A stretch of 26,320 nt of DNA from an uncultured Enterobacter sp. (GCA_946477805.1 CAMKZP010000008.1:1-26320); one strand, 5' to 3'; shown: positions 5,678 to 15,495, numbered from the stretch's first letter. Program-made: numbers and translations. Notes: a model not told the origin generated them from the letters alone.

Positions 5678-7387
5678 TTACGGTTGGCGATCGCGCAAAT
5701 GCGCGTTGAACGCCGCGGCATCCATAAACCCGGTTACGCGCTGCGCCTGCTGCTCTTCCCCTTGTTCATTAAAGAACAGGATCGTCGGCAGGCCGAGCAC
5801 GTTGAGATGTGTTAACAGGGCCTTGTCCTGCGCGCTGTTGGCGGTGACGTTCGCCTGAAGCAGAACGGTCTCATTCAGCGAGCGCTGTACCTGCGGGTCG
5901 CTGAAAGTGTATTTTTCGAACTCTTTACAGGCGACACACCAGTCGGCATAGAGATCGAGCATCACCGGTTTGCCCTTCGCCTCTGCCAGCGCGCCGTTAA
6001 GTTCATCCACGTTCTTAATTTGCGTGAAATTCAGATGCGCCTGCGTCTGGGCTACCGGCGAGCCGAACGCCCAGTCCTGCAGGGGACGTACGCTCACCAG
6101 CGCCGCCGCCAGCAGCAGGATCTGCACCAGGCGCATCCACGGTTTTTTTGCCCCCAGGCTGACGATAAAGGCCCATGAGAAGAACGCTACGCCGAGAAGT
6201 GTCCACAGGCGCATGCCCCAGACGTCACCGATGATGCGCTCCAGCAGGAACACCGGTAGCGCCAGGATGACAAAACCAAACGCGGTTTTCACCGTCTCCA
6301 TCCATGGCCCGCTCTTCGGCAGCAGACGGTTGCCAAACACCGTCACCAGAATCAGCGGCAGGCCCATGCCCAGCGCGTAAAGATACAGCGTGCCGCCGCC
6401 AAGCCACATGTTACCGCTCTGGGCAATGTACAGCAGAATGGCGCTCAGCGGCGCGGTGGTGCAGGGGGAGCAAATCAGCCCGGCGATGGCACCCATCGCA
6501 AACACGCCTCCCGCAGAGCCGCCCTGCTGACGGTTGCTCATCAGCGTTAAGCGGGTTTGCAGCGAGGAGGGCAGCTGCAGGGTGAACAGGCCAAACATCG
6601 ACAGCGCCAGCAGGATAAACACCACCGACAGCCCGATAAGCACGTAAGGGTGCTGGAGTGCCGCCTGGAACTGCAGCCCCGCCGCGGCGACCACCAGGCC
6701 AAGCGCCGTGTAGGTCAGCGCCATCCCCTGCACGTAGACAAACGCCAGCAGCAGCGCGCGAGCGGTGGACAGGCGTTGTTTACCGCCCAGTACGATGCCA
6801 GAAATAAGCGGGTACATGGGCAGCACACACGGCGTAAAGGCGATGCCGATACCAATCAGTAAGGCCCACAGCGCGGAGAACGGAAGCCTGGAAGCGGTTT
6901 CGCTTTCTCCCCTCAGCCTGGCCTTCTCCCCGTCGGGGAGAGAGGACAAAGCGGCAGCCGCTTTAACTTCAGTAAGCGGGACGATCTTCGTTTCGGGCGG
7001 ATAGCAGAAACCTGCATCCGCGCACCCCTGATACGTCACCGTCAGCGTAGCGCCCTTATCGGCCTGATCCACCGTAACGGGCACGCTTAAGCGCTGGCGG
7101 TAGATCTCGCTCTTGCCGTAGAACTCGTCCTCATGCCACTCGCCTGCGGGCATTTGCAACGCGCCCACCTTCGCCTGGGCAGGGGTGATGCCGATCTGCT
7201 TGCGGTAGAGGTAATAGCCCTCTTTCACCTGCCAGGTGAGGCTGAGGTCGTGCTGGTTTTGCTGAAAGTCGAAAACGAACGCCCGATCGGCAGGAATAAA
7301 GTTCGAGCGGCCGGGTGCGTCAAATAACCCGGCAAAAGCTGACGTGCTGCACAGCAGCAGGATCAGCGTAAGGAAGCGTTGAGCCAT
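5678..7387 (-). CDS. dsbD: Thiol:disulfide interchange protein DsbD
   Basis: This inner-membrane electron conduit passes reducing power from cytoplasmic thioredoxin to periplasmic DsbC, DsbG and CcmG. The 569-residue precursor has a signal peptide (MAQRFLTLILLLCSTSAFA). The periplasmic alpha domain has Cys122 and Cys128 (GCADAGFC), the eight-span beta domain has Cys187 (FTPCVLPMYP) and Cys309 (SPCTTAP), and the thioredoxin-like gamma domain has C484-V-A-C487 (DWCVACK). All six catalytic cysteines are present. The length is slightly above the 565 of E. coli. The linker between the alpha and beta domains (about residues 148-162) is encoded by a dispersed palindromic repeat inserted in frame. 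The start lies 25 bp inside cutA, as in E. coli, implying coupled expression. Confidence 0.97.
   Translation of the reverse strand: MAQRFLTLILLLCSTSAFAGLFDAPGRSNFIPADRAFVFDFQQNQHDLSLTWQVKEGYYLYRKQIGITPAQAKVGALQMPAGEWHEDEFYGKSEIYRQRLSVPVTVDQADKGATLTVTYQGCADAGFCYPPETKIVPLTEVKAAAALSSLPDGEKARLRGESETASRLPFSALWALLIGIGIAFTPCVLPMYPLISGIVLGGKQRLSTARALLLAFVYVQGMALTYTALGLVVAAAGLQFQAALQHPYVLIGLSVVFILLALSMFGLFTLQLPSSLQTRLTLMSNRQQGGSAGGVFAMGAIAGLICSPCTTAPLSAILLYIAQSGNMWLGGGTLYLYALGMGLPLILVTVFGNRLLPKSGPWMETVKTAFGFVILALPVFLLERIIGDVWGMRLWTLLGVAFFSWAFIVSLGAKKPWMRLVQILLLAAALVSVRPLQDWAFGSPVAQTQAHLNFTQIKNVDELNGALAEAKGKPVMLDLYADWCVACKEFEKYTFSDPQVQRSLNETVLLQANVTANSAQDKALLTHLNVLGLPTILFFNEQGEEQQAQRVTGFMDAAAFNAHLRDRQP
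6905..6946 (-). repeat. Dispersed palindromic repeat, in-frame copy inside dsbD
   Basis: On the minus strand, CCTCTCTCCCCGACGGGGAG continues AAGGCCAGGCTGAGGGGAGA. It matches the repeat found in intergenic gaps at 15496-15525 and 25459-25496: a CCCTCTCC/GGGAGAGG stem followed by a G-rich tail such as GGGGTGAGGG. Read in the dsbD frame it encodes SSLPDGEKARLRGES in the linker. Confidence 0.75.
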
Positions 7388-7686
7388 GAGAGATAATCGT
7401 TATCGCCGTGAACCACCGGGAGCACCAGCAGTTCGGGGGTTTGGTAAGGATGATGAGACTTGAGGCAGTCAAGCAGCGCCTGCTGGTTTGCCAGGTTGGT
7501 TTTGAGCAGCATCTGGACTTCGTACTCCTGCTCCAGCTTGCCTTCCCAGTAGTAAAGGGACGTCGCGCCAGGGAGAAGCGTCACGCAGGCCGCCAGTTTT
7601 TCGGCCAGCACTTTGGCGGCGAGATCCTGGGCGGAGGCTTCATCAGGAGCGGTACACAGTACGACGACGGCATCAGGCGTGTTCAC
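7363..7686 (-). CDS. cutA: Divalent-cation tolerance protein CutA
   Basis: This 107-residue cytoplasmic protein of the trimeric CutA1 fold was first linked to copper and divalent-cation tolerance; its exact function remains unsettled. It shows the family core: VVVLCTAPDEASAQDLAAKV, KLAACVTLLPGATSLYYWEG, YEVQMLLKT, and HPYQTPELLVLPVVHG with the C-terminal YLSWL. It is slightly shorter than E. coli CutA (112 aa), differing only at the N-terminus. Its 3' end overlaps the dsbD start by 25 bp, so the two are expressed together. Confidence 0.95.
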   Translation of the reverse strand: MNTPDAVVVLCTAPDEASAQDLAAKVLAEKLAACVTLLPGATSLYYWEGKLEQEYEVQMLLKTNLANQQALLDCLKSHHPYQTPELLVLPVVHGDNDYLSWLNASLR

Positions 7687-7751
7687 AGGTCGACCTCCTC
7701 ATCACGAAAGTCTTCACTATATCACGCAAGGCGGTGGGTCATTAATGAAAC

Positions 7752-7768
7752 GGGCCGCAGAGCGGCCC
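7752..7768 (-). terminator. Stem-loop terminator downstream of dcuA
   Basis: GGGCCGC-AGA-GCGGCCC is a perfect 7-bp stem between the dcuA stop and the cutA start. On the minus strand it is followed by GTTTCATT, a weak T-tract. On the plus strand the tract is GATTTTAACTATTTTT, so it may work both ways. Confidence 0.6.
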
Positions 7769-7798
7769 GATTTTAACTATTTTTACAACGGCTAACGA

Positions 7799-9100
7799 TT
7801 ACAGCACCACGCCGCCGATGATAAAGCCGAGGATGACGCACAGCGTAATCGCCACCACGCCCGGGATCAGGAAAGCGTGGTTAAACACGTATTTACCGAT
7901 GCGCGTCGAGCCGGTGTCGTCCATCTCAACCGCCGCCAGCAGGGTCGGGTAGGTCGGCAGAACGAACAGCGCAGAAACCGCTGCGAAAGAGGCTATGGCC
8001 GTCAGCGGGCTAACGCCCAGCATCAGGGCTGCAGGCATCAGCGCTTTGGTCGTCGCCGCCTGAGAGTAGAGCAGGGTGGCGGCAAAGAACAGCACCACCG
8101 CCAGCAGCCACGGATAGTTGTGCAGCAGGTCACCGGCAACGGTCTGGATGTCGCTGATGTGCGCTTTCACAAAGGTGTCACCGAGCCAGGCCACGCCCAG
8201 CACGCACACGCAGGCGCTCATACCGGATTTGAACGTGCTGGCGTTCAGCACTTCGCTGGTATCGATTTTACAGGTGATGCTAATCAGCGTCGCGATGGTC
8301 AGCATGAACACCACGATCGCTTCGTTACGCGGCAGGACCGGGTTCTGGATCAGGCCCACGGTGTCGCTGATAGCGGTGGCGTAGAACATCACCGCGACAA
8401 TACCGATCAGGAACAGCAGCACGGAGCGTTTTGCGTGCGGTTTCAGCTCAAAGACCTGGCTGCCGCGCAGGCTCACTTCACCTTTTGCCAGACGCTCCTG
8501 GTAAACCGGGTCGTCCTTCAGCTCTGCGCCGAGGAAGTTACACAGCACGGCGGTAATCATCACCGCAATCAGCGTCACCGGAATACAGATCGCCAGCAGC
8601 GTCAGGTAGCTCACGCCCATTGGCTCAAGGATACCGGCGAAGAAGACCACGGCGGCGGAAATCGGCGAGGCGGTGATAGCAATCTGGGACGCCACAACCG
8701 CGATGGAAAGCGGGCGAGACGGACGAATGCCCTGCTCTTTCGCCACCTCGGTAATCACCGGCAGGGTGGAGAACGCCGTGTGGCCGGTGCCGGCGAGAAT
8801 GGTCATAAACCAGGTCACCAGCGGAGCAAGGAAGGTTATATATTTGGGATGGCGGCGCAGCATACGCTCCGCCAGGCTCACCAGGTAGTCCATACCGCCC
8901 GCCACCTGCATGGCGGCGATAGCCGCGATAACGGCCATGATGATTTCGATAACGTCAAAAGGGATTGCGCCGGGCTTGATCTGAAAAATGAGGGTAAGAA
9001 CAAGCACCCCGAGACCGCCGGCAAAACCGATGCCGATCCCCCCGAGCCGTGCGCCCAAATAAATCGCCAACAAGACGATGACGAGTTCTGCTCCAAACAT
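7799..9100 (-). CDS. dcuA: Anaerobic C4-dicarboxylate transporter DcuA
   Basis: This 433-residue inner-membrane antiporter exchanges aspartate, fumarate and malate for succinate and supports fumarate respiration. The length equals E. coli DcuA. It is almost wholly hydrophobic, with about ten or more spans. Conserved family stretches include YLGARLGGIGIGFAGGLGVL, FDVIEIIMAVIAAIAAMQVA, SQIAITASPISAAVV, MSACVCVLGVAWLGDTFV, YSQAATTKALMPAAL and LPTYPTLLAAVEMDDTGSTR. The protein is more diverged from E. coli DcuA than the neighbouring proteins are. It follows aspA by 117 bp in the same direction, with the aspA terminator between them, so it probably has its own promoter as well as read-through. Confidence 0.94.
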   Translation of the reverse strand: MFGAELVIVLLAIYLGARLGGIGIGFAGGLGVLVLTLIFQIKPGAIPFDVIEIIMAVIAAIAAMQVAGGMDYLVSLAERMLRRHPKYITFLAPLVTWFMTILAGTGHTAFSTLPVITEVAKEQGIRPSRPLSIAVVASQIAITASPISAAVVFFAGILEPMGVSYLTLLAICIPVTLIAVMITAVLCNFLGAELKDDPVYQERLAKGEVSLRGSQVFELKPHAKRSVLLFLIGIVAVMFYATAISDTVGLIQNPVLPRNEAIVVFMLTIATLISITCKIDTSEVLNASTFKSGMSACVCVLGVAWLGDTFVKAHISDIQTVAGDLLHNYPWLLAVVLFFAATLLYSQAATTKALMPAALMLGVSPLTAIASFAAVSALFVLPTYPTLLAAVEMDDTGSTRIGKYVFNHAFLIPGVVAITLCVILGFIIGGVVL

Positions 9101-9160
9101 AAGTGCCTTCCTTGTTTATTAACAAGTTGATATTGAAATGTTGTGTAATTGGTAATGCTT

Positions 9161-9194
9161 AAAAAGAAAAAAGGCACGTCACAAGTGACGTGCC
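9161..9194 (-). terminator. Rho-independent terminator of aspA
   Basis: GGCACGTCAC and GTGACGTGCC form a perfect 10-bp inverted repeat with a 2-base centre (about a 9-bp effective stem). On the minus strand it is followed by TTTTTTCTTTTT. It lies 23 bp past the aspA stop codon. Confidence 0.85.
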
Positions 9195-9217
9195 TTTCGG
9201 AAGCTTAGCCTGAACTG

Positions 9218-10654
9218 TTATTGTTCGCTTTCATCGGTATAACGTTTCGCTTTATAGGCCGGATGCATCAGGTTCTGGGCCGAAAAGATATCGTCCAGCT
9301 CGGCTTCGGTCAACAATCCTCGCTCAAGAACCACTTCACGCACGCTCTTACCGGTTTCGGCACAAATCTTCCCGACGATGTCGCCGTTGTGGTGGCCGAT
9401 GAACGGGTTCAGGTAGGTGACGATGCCGATGGAGTTGTACACGTAGCCTTCACACACTTCTTTATTTGCGGTGATGCCGTTGATGCATTTCTCCAGCAGG
9501 TTGTAGCAGGCGTTAGTCAGAATGTGGATAGATTCAAACATCGCCTGGCCAATTACCGGCTCCATCACGTTCAGCTGCAGCTGGCCCGCTTCGGAGGCCA
9601 TGGTGACGGTGGTGTCGTTACCGATGACTTTAAAGCAAACCTGGTTCACCACTTCTGGCACCACAGGGTTCACCTTGGCCGGCATGATAGAGGAACCGGC
9701 CTGCAGCTCTGGCAGGTTGATTTCATTCAGGCCAGCGCGCGGGCCGGAGGAGAGCAGGCGCAGGTCGTTACAGATTTTCGACAGCTTCACCGCCAGGCGT
9801 TTCAGGGCGCTGTGGACCATCACGTAGGCGCCGCAGTCGGAGGTGGCTTCAATCAGGTCTTCGGCAGCCACTACCGGCAGGTTAGACACTTCAGCCAGCT
9901 TCTGTACCGCCAGCTGCTGGTAGCCTTCCGGCGTATTCAGACGGGTACCGATGGCGGTAGCGCCCAGGTTGACTTCCAGCAGCAGTTCGGACGTGCGCAG
10001 CAGGTTTTTGGTTTCTTCGTTCAGCAGCACGTTAAACGCGTGGAACTCCTGACCGAGGGTCATAGGCACGGCGTCCTGCAGCTGGGTACGGCCCATCTTC
10101 AGGATGTCCTGGAACTCAACCGCTTTGCGCTGGAAGCCATCGCCCAGCTGGTTAATCGCGTCGACCAGTTTCACCACGGAGGCGTAAACCGCGATGCGAA
10201 AGCCCGTTGGGTAGGCGTCGTTGGTGGACTGGCATTTATTCACGTGGTCGTTAGGGTTGAGGTACTGGTATTCACCTTTCTGATGACCCATCAGCTCCAG
10301 GCCAATGTTTGCCAGTACTTCATTAGTATTCATGTTGACGGAGGTTCCCGCGCCGCCCTGGTAGACGTCAACCGGGAACTGATCCATGCACTTGCCGTTG
10401 TTCAGCACTTCATCGCAGGCGGCGATAATCGCATTTGCAGCGCTTTTCGGAATGGTTTGCAGCTCTTTGTTCGCCAGCGCTGCGGCTTTCTTCACCATCA
10501 CCATGCCACGGACAAACTCAGGGATGTCGCTGATTTTGCTGTTGCTGATGTAGAAGTTTTCAATCGCTCTCAGAGTGTGAACACCATAGTAGGCATCCGC
10601 TGGAACTTCCCTGGTACCCAACAAATCTTCTTCGATACGAATGTTGTTTAACAT
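9218..10654 (-). CDS. aspA: Aspartate ammonia-lyase (aspartase)
   Basis: AspA converts L-aspartate to fumarate and ammonia, feeding fumarate reductase during anaerobic growth. The ATG at 10654 (MLNNIRIEEDLLGTREVP) gives 478 residues, the E. coli length, with AAGG in front; the open frame continues 14 codons upstream to 10696 but lacks support. The fumarase/aspartase signature GSSIMPAKVNPVVPEVVNQV is present with its catalytic Ser, as are TNDAYPTGFR and GRTQLQDAVPMTLGQEF. The sequence is very close to E. coli AspA. It lies upstream of dcuA, the importer of its substrate and exporter of downstream succinate. Confidence 0.97.
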   Translation of the reverse strand: MLNNIRIEEDLLGTREVPADAYYGVHTLRAIENFYISNSKISDIPEFVRGMVMVKKAAALANKELQTIPKSAANAIIAACDEVLNNGKCMDQFPVDVYQGGAGTSVNMNTNEVLANIGLELMGHQKGEYQYLNPNDHVNKCQSTNDAYPTGFRIAVYASVVKLVDAINQLGDGFQRKAVEFQDILKMGRTQLQDAVPMTLGQEFHAFNVLLNEETKNLLRTSELLLEVNLGATAIGTRLNTPEGYQQLAVQKLAEVSNLPVVAAEDLIEATSDCGAYVMVHSALKRLAVKLSKICNDLRLLSSGPRAGLNEINLPELQAGSSIMPAKVNPVVPEVVNQVCFKVIGNDTTVTMASEAGQLQLNVMEPVIGQAMFESIHILTNACYNLLEKCINGITANKEVCEGYVYNSIGIVTYLNPFIGHHNGDIVGKICAETGKSVREVVLERGLLTEAELDDIFSAQNLMHPAYKAKRYTDESEQ

Positions 10655-10989
10655 GTGAACCTTCTTTTCAAGCTGCCGATGGATTGTACTAAACACACAG
10701 TATATATGTGGTTTTGAATATTTTCTGACCGACGATTATTCCCTCAATCGGCCAGATGTTCGAGATCATATGCTGATGATAGCGAATTGCCGTAAGCTGG
10801 ATCACTTATTATCGACCCGATTTCATGATAATTATTAATCTGTGAAATGTGTCACCGCTTTAATATTTCCAAAAAAAATATCCGTGCAAACCGATTGAAT
10901 TTTGGCTAACCGTCTCCATCTCTTACAGACGCGTTTCGCGAACACATTCAGACAGGAGCCAGACGGCGCCTGCCATACAGGAGATGCCA
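10655..10989. other. Divergent aspA-fxsA control region
   Basis: This 335-bp gap has no gene and should hold the promoters of both flanking genes. Besides the CRP-type site listed separately, TATACT on the minus strand near 10700 is a plausible aspA -10, but no good -35 is visible, as expected for an activator-dependent promoter. AT-rich sequence fills most of the middle. Confidence 0.5.
10841..10856. promoter_or_regulatory. CRP-type binding site
   Basis: TGTGA-AATGTG-TCACC matches the CRP consensus TGTGA-N6-TCACA at 9 of 10 half-site bases. It lies in the divergent aspA-fxsA region; aspA is a known CRP-activated gene in E. coli. The distance to the tentative aspA start site is large (about 140 bp), so a second site or a different start may be used. 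Confidence 0.6.
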
Positions 10990-11454
10990 GTGCGCTGGAT
11001 ACCGTTTATTGCTTTCTTTCTCTATGTTTACGTGGAGATTTCGATTTTCATCCAGGTTGCCCACGTGCTGGGCGTCCTGCTGACGCTGATTCTGGTGATT
11101 TTCACCTCGGTCATCGGCATGTCGCTGGTGCGTAACCAGGGCTTCAAAAATTTCCTGTTAATGCAGCAGAAGATGGCCGCAGGCGAAAGCCCGGCAGCCG
11201 AGATGATCAAAAGCGTGTCGCTGATTATTGCTGGCCTGCTGCTGATCCTGCCGGGCTTCTTTACGGATTTCCTCGGCCTGCTGCTCCTGCTGCCGCCGGT
11301 GCAGAAGCACCTGACCATGAAGCTGCTGCCGCATCTGCGCTTCAGCCGTATGCCAGGTGGCGGGTTCAGCACCGGGCCGGGCGAGACGTTTGACGGTGAA
11401 TATCAGCGGAAAGACGACCCGCGCGACCGCCTGGATCACAAAGACGATCGGTAA
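10990..11454 (+). CDS. fxsA: Inner-membrane protein FxsA
   Basis: FxsA is a small cytoplasmic-membrane protein known for relieving F-plasmid PifA-mediated exclusion of phage T7 when overproduced. The GTG at 10990 is preferred to the in-frame ATG at 10984: AGGAG (10979-10983) abuts that ATG with no spacing but lies 6 bases from the GTG, and GTG-RWIPFIAFF aligns with E. coli MRWLPF. This gives 154 residues. Hydrophobic segments lie near the N-terminus (IPFIAFFLYVYVEISIFIQV, then VLLTLILVIFTSVIG) and at about 75-105 (SLIIAGLLLILPGFFTDFLG). A charged cytoplasmic tail ends DRLDHKDDR. Confidence 0.93.
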   Translation: MRWIPFIAFFLYVYVEISIFIQVAHVLGVLLTLILVIFTSVIGMSLVRNQGFKNFLLMQQKMAAGESPAAEMIKSVSLIIAGLLLILPGFFTDFLGLLLLLPPVQKHLTMKLLPHLRFSRMPGGGFSTGPGETFDGEYQRKDDPRDRLDHKDDR

Positions 11455-11459
11455 CGTTG

Positions 11460-11493
11460 TTGCCCGGTGGCGCTGTGCTAACCGGGCCTACGC
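11460..11493. repeat. REP-type palindrome between fxsA and yjeH
   Basis: TTGCCCGGTGGCGCTGTGCT followed by AACCGGGCCTACG is the typical enterobacterial REP form: a GCCCGGT/ACCGGGC stem, a GC-rich loop and a CCTACG tail. The yjeH TAG stop (11488-11490) lies inside it. It separates two convergent genes and may limit read-through or stabilise transcripts. Confidence 0.8.
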
Positions 11494-12729
11494 GAGTGCA
11501 CCGCGCTTCGGCAGAAACGCCCACAGCCCCGCCAGCACGACAATGGCGTACAGGCTTTTCCACCCTACCATCGCCAGCAGCAGCAGACACAGCGCTCCGC
11601 CGATGGCCGCCAGCGCTTTATAGCGGCCTTTCAGCAGGCGGCAGCCCGCCAGCATGCACAGAAGATAAATCATGATGAAGATGCCGTTGGCGTAGACAAT
11701 CAGCGCATCCAGATTGATATTCAGCCCGTAAATGCACAGCGTACTCAGCACGCAGCAGCCCAGCACGGCATTTAACGCATTTAGCGGCAGCTGGCGTTTA
11801 GACAGGCGAGCCAGGCGGCTTTCGGGCTTATACAGCGCCTGCGACCACACCAATCGGGCAAAGCTCTGAATATAGATATTCAGGCTGGCAAAGCAGGCCA
11901 GATACCCAATGACGCAGGCAACCCACAGCGCTTTCACCCCAAACAGCTCAACCACGATGCCCGGCAGGGATGCGGCAGCGGCTTTATCTGCGCCAAACGC
12001 GTTGAAGTGCAGCACCAGCACGGTACACGCCCAGTAAACCGTGCCCGCCAGCAGCAGGCCAATCATCAGCGCGCGCGGGAAATCGCGCTCGGGTTGCTTA
12101 AATTCCGACGCCAGATGAGCAAACGCTTCGAGCCCGACAAAACACCAGAACATCACCGAAAGCGCAGCGAAAAGCTGAGAATGGTTAACATCCGTCACCG
12201 CCGGGAAGGGGATCTCCGCCACGGAGATATCGCCCGCCCACCAGATGGCGGCAATCAGCGCCACAATCAGTACGGCAACCAGCGTTTGCAGGTTGGCGCT
12301 TGAGCTGGCTCCCCGCGACCCGACCCACCAGATAATCGCCAGCGTCCCAAGCTCAGCCAGCAGCAGCTGCTCGTTATGCCAGCCAAACAGCGCCTGCCCA
12401 AAGCCGGTTGCAATATGCAGCGCCGCCGGCAGGCCAACCGGGATCACCGAGAGAAACAGCCAGCCGGTGACGCGCTCCAGGCGAGGGCCAAAGGCCATAC
12501 CCACAAAATGCGCTACGCCGCCGGCGCTGGGAAAATGTCGCCCCAGGATGGCGAAGACAATCGCAACCGGAAAAACCAGCACAATCAATACCGGCCACGC
12601 CCACAGGCTGTTATCGCCTGCCACCAGCGCCGCCAGTGCGGGAACGGCAAACACGCCCGTGCCCAACAAGGAGGTTGAGAGTAAACCCACGCCCTGCGCC
12701 AGCCCCAACTCCTGTTTGAGTCCACTCAT
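11488..12729 (-). CDS. yjeH: L-methionine/branched-chain amino acid exporter YjeH
   Basis: YjeH is an APC-superfamily inner-membrane exporter of methionine, leucine, isoleucine and valine. The 413-residue protein (E. coli 418) begins MSGLKQELGLAQGVGLLSTS. It has the family's first-helix glycine motif LLGTGVFAVPAL and about twelve hydrophobic spans. The substrate-region stretch FWCFVGLEAFAHLASEFKQP is typical of the group. The C-terminus runs into the REP element at 11460-11493, which supplies the stop codon. It is divergent from groES and convergent with fxsA. Confidence 0.93.
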   Translation of the reverse strand: MSGLKQELGLAQGVGLLSTSLLGTGVFAVPALAALVAGDNSLWAWPVLIVLVFPVAIVFAILGRHFPSAGGVAHFVGMAFGPRLERVTGWLFLSVIPVGLPAALHIATGFGQALFGWHNEQLLLAELGTLAIIWWVGSRGASSSANLQTLVAVLIVALIAAIWWAGDISVAEIPFPAVTDVNHSQLFAALSVMFWCFVGLEAFAHLASEFKQPERDFPRALMIGLLLAGTVYWACTVLVLHFNAFGADKAAAASLPGIVVELFGVKALWVACVIGYLACFASLNIYIQSFARLVWSQALYKPESRLARLSKRQLPLNALNAVLGCCVLSTLCIYGLNINLDALIVYANGIFIMIYLLCMLAGCRLLKGRYKALAAIGGALCLLLLAMVGWKSLYAIVVLAGLWAFLPKRGALA

Positions 12730-12797
12730 TTACATCGCCCTGTGACCATCAAAAGAGAGGTGATGGTAACACTTTCGCAAATTTTTTTTTCAGCTCC

Positions 12798-12829
12798 CCC
12801 TTGAAGGGACAAAAAGCTATCCCCATCTC
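12798..12829 (+). promoter_or_regulatory. Sigma32 heat-shock promoter of groESL
   Basis: CCCTTGAA (-35, ending 12805) and CCCCATCT (-10, 12821-12828) match the RpoH consensus CTTGAA-N11-16-CCCCAT, with a 15-base spacer. The leader to the groES ATG is about 70 bases. Confidence 0.9.
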
Positions 12830-12908
12830 TCAGGGCACTAGTCGGAAAACCGCGTGCGGACCGGCGTCATCCATAACTGATAATGACTTTCTCAAAGGAG
12901 AGCTATCA

Positions 12909-13202
12909 ATGAGTATTCGTCCGTTACATGATCGTGTGATCGTCAAACGTAAAGAAGTTGAAACCAAGTCTGCTGGCGGCATTGTTCTGACCGGTTCTGC
13001 AGCAGCCAAATCAACGCGTGGCGAAATCATCGCTGTCGGTAAGGGCCGCATCCTGGAAAACGGATCTGTGCAGCCGCTGGACGTTAAAGTTGGTGACATC
13101 GTAATTTTCAACGATGGCTACGGCGTGAAATCCGAAAAGATCGACAATGAAGAAGTGTTGATCATGTCCGAAAGCGACATTCTGGCAATTGTTGAAGCGT
13201 AA
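12909..13202 (+). CDS. groES: Co-chaperonin GroES
   Basis: GroES is the heptameric lid that closes the GroEL folding chamber. The 97-residue product starts at ATG 12909 (MSIRPLHDRVIVKRKE), preceded by AAAGGAG; the open frame runs further upstream without support. The mobile loop ETKSAGGIVLTGSAAAKSTR (residues 18-37) that docks on GroEL is visible, as is the roof region GRILENGSVQPLDVKVGD. It is the first gene of the heat-shock operon, 31 bp before groEL. Confidence 0.98.
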   Translation: MSIRPLHDRVIVKRKEVETKSAGGIVLTGSAAAKSTRGEIIAVGKGRILENGSVQPLDVKVGDIVIFNDGYGVKSEKIDNEEVLIMSESDILAIVEA

Positions 13203-13233
13203 TTTACGCACGAGAATTTGAGGAAATAAGAAC

Positions 13234-14877
<1,644 letters not shown>

Positions 14878-14886
14878 TTTAATCTT

Positions 14887-15000
14887 CATACTTCAAGCCG
14901 CAGATGCGTTGACTGCGTTCGCTTACCCCGGGAGCTTACTTGAGTAAGCTCCCGGGGATGCACGAACTTGTCGCCTTTCTGCAACTTGAATTATTCGATT
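14887..15000. repeat. ERIC (IRU) element downstream of groEL
   Basis: This ~114-bp sequence has the ERIC layout: ATACTTCAAG at the left, TGCGTTGACTGCGTTCGCTT, a central palindrome (CCCCGGGAGCTTACTTGAGT and its complement arm AAGCTCCCGGGG), and GTCGCCTTTCTGCAACTTGA at the right. It is slightly shorter than the 126-127-bp consensus. It begins about 10 bp after the groEL stop and lies before the terminator, so it should be transcribed in the groESL mRNA 3' end. Confidence 0.85.
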
Positions 15001-15028
15001 AAATGAATAATCTCGCCAAATAAAGAAA

Positions 15029-15060
15029 AACCCTCGGGCAGAAATGTCTGAGGGTTTTTC
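15029..15060 (+). terminator. Rho-independent terminator of groESL
   Basis: AACCCTC...GAGGGTT with an inner GGCA-GAAA-TGTC arm gives a stable stem followed by TTTTTC. An A-run before the stem means it could also act on minus-strand transcripts. Confidence 0.9.
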
Positions 15061-15133
15061 TTTTGGTCATCTTTTAGGTATAAGGTTTACACACGGACAG
15101 CTACTGTCCAGCTTATTGAAACCGAGGAATAAC

Positions 15134-15487
15134 ATGCGCGTAAAAGTCTGTGCAGGGATCGTAGGGGCAGCATTGCTGCTGGCAGGTTGTAGCTCCAGCA
15201 ATGAGCTGTCGGCAGCGGGCCAGGGCGTTCGCTTTGTTGAAGATAAGCCTGGCAGCGAATGCCAGCTGTTAGGCACCGCGTCCGGCGAGCAGAGCAACTG
15301 GCTGTCGGGCCAGCACGGTGAAGAGGGTGGCTCTATGCGCGGTGCTGCGAATGCCTTGCGCAACCAGGCTGCAGCCATGGGCGGCAACGTGATTTACGGC
15401 GTAAGCAGCCCAACCCAGGGTATGCTTTCCAGCTTCGTGCCAACCGCCAGCAAGATGAATGGCCAGGTCTATAAGTGCCCGAACTGA
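15134..15487 (+). CDS. yjeI: DUF4156 lipoprotein YjeI
   Basis: The ATG at 15134 follows GAGG with good spacing and yields 117 residues, as in E. coli; an upstream extension to 15044 overlaps the groESL terminator and is rejected. The signal peptide MRVKVCAGIVGAALLLAGC has a clean lipobox (LLAGC, Cys19), and Ser at +2 predicts outer-membrane targeting. The mature part contains the DUF4156 core GSECQLLGTASGEQSNWLSG, RGAANALRNQAAAMGGNVIY and a final CPN. The molecular function is not established. Confidence 0.95.
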   Translation: MRVKVCAGIVGAALLLAGCSSSNELSAAGQGVRFVEDKPGSECQLLGTASGEQSNWLSGQHGEEGGSMRGAANALRNQAAAMGGNVIYGVSSPTQGMLSSFVPTASKMNGQVYKCPN

Positions 15488-15495
15488 TTGCCTTT

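Noticed and set aside
7877..9130. 417-codon plus-strand open frame
   Set aside because: It is antisense to dcuA, rich in His, Arg and Gln with no domain, an expected shadow of a GC-rich membrane-protein gene.
9221..10651. 476-codon plus-strand open frame
   Set aside because: It lies antisense to aspA along its whole length; composition is that of a shadow frame.
10654..10696. Upstream start for aspA
   Set aside because: The extra 14 codons lack a ribosome-binding site; the ATG at 10654 has one and gives the family length.
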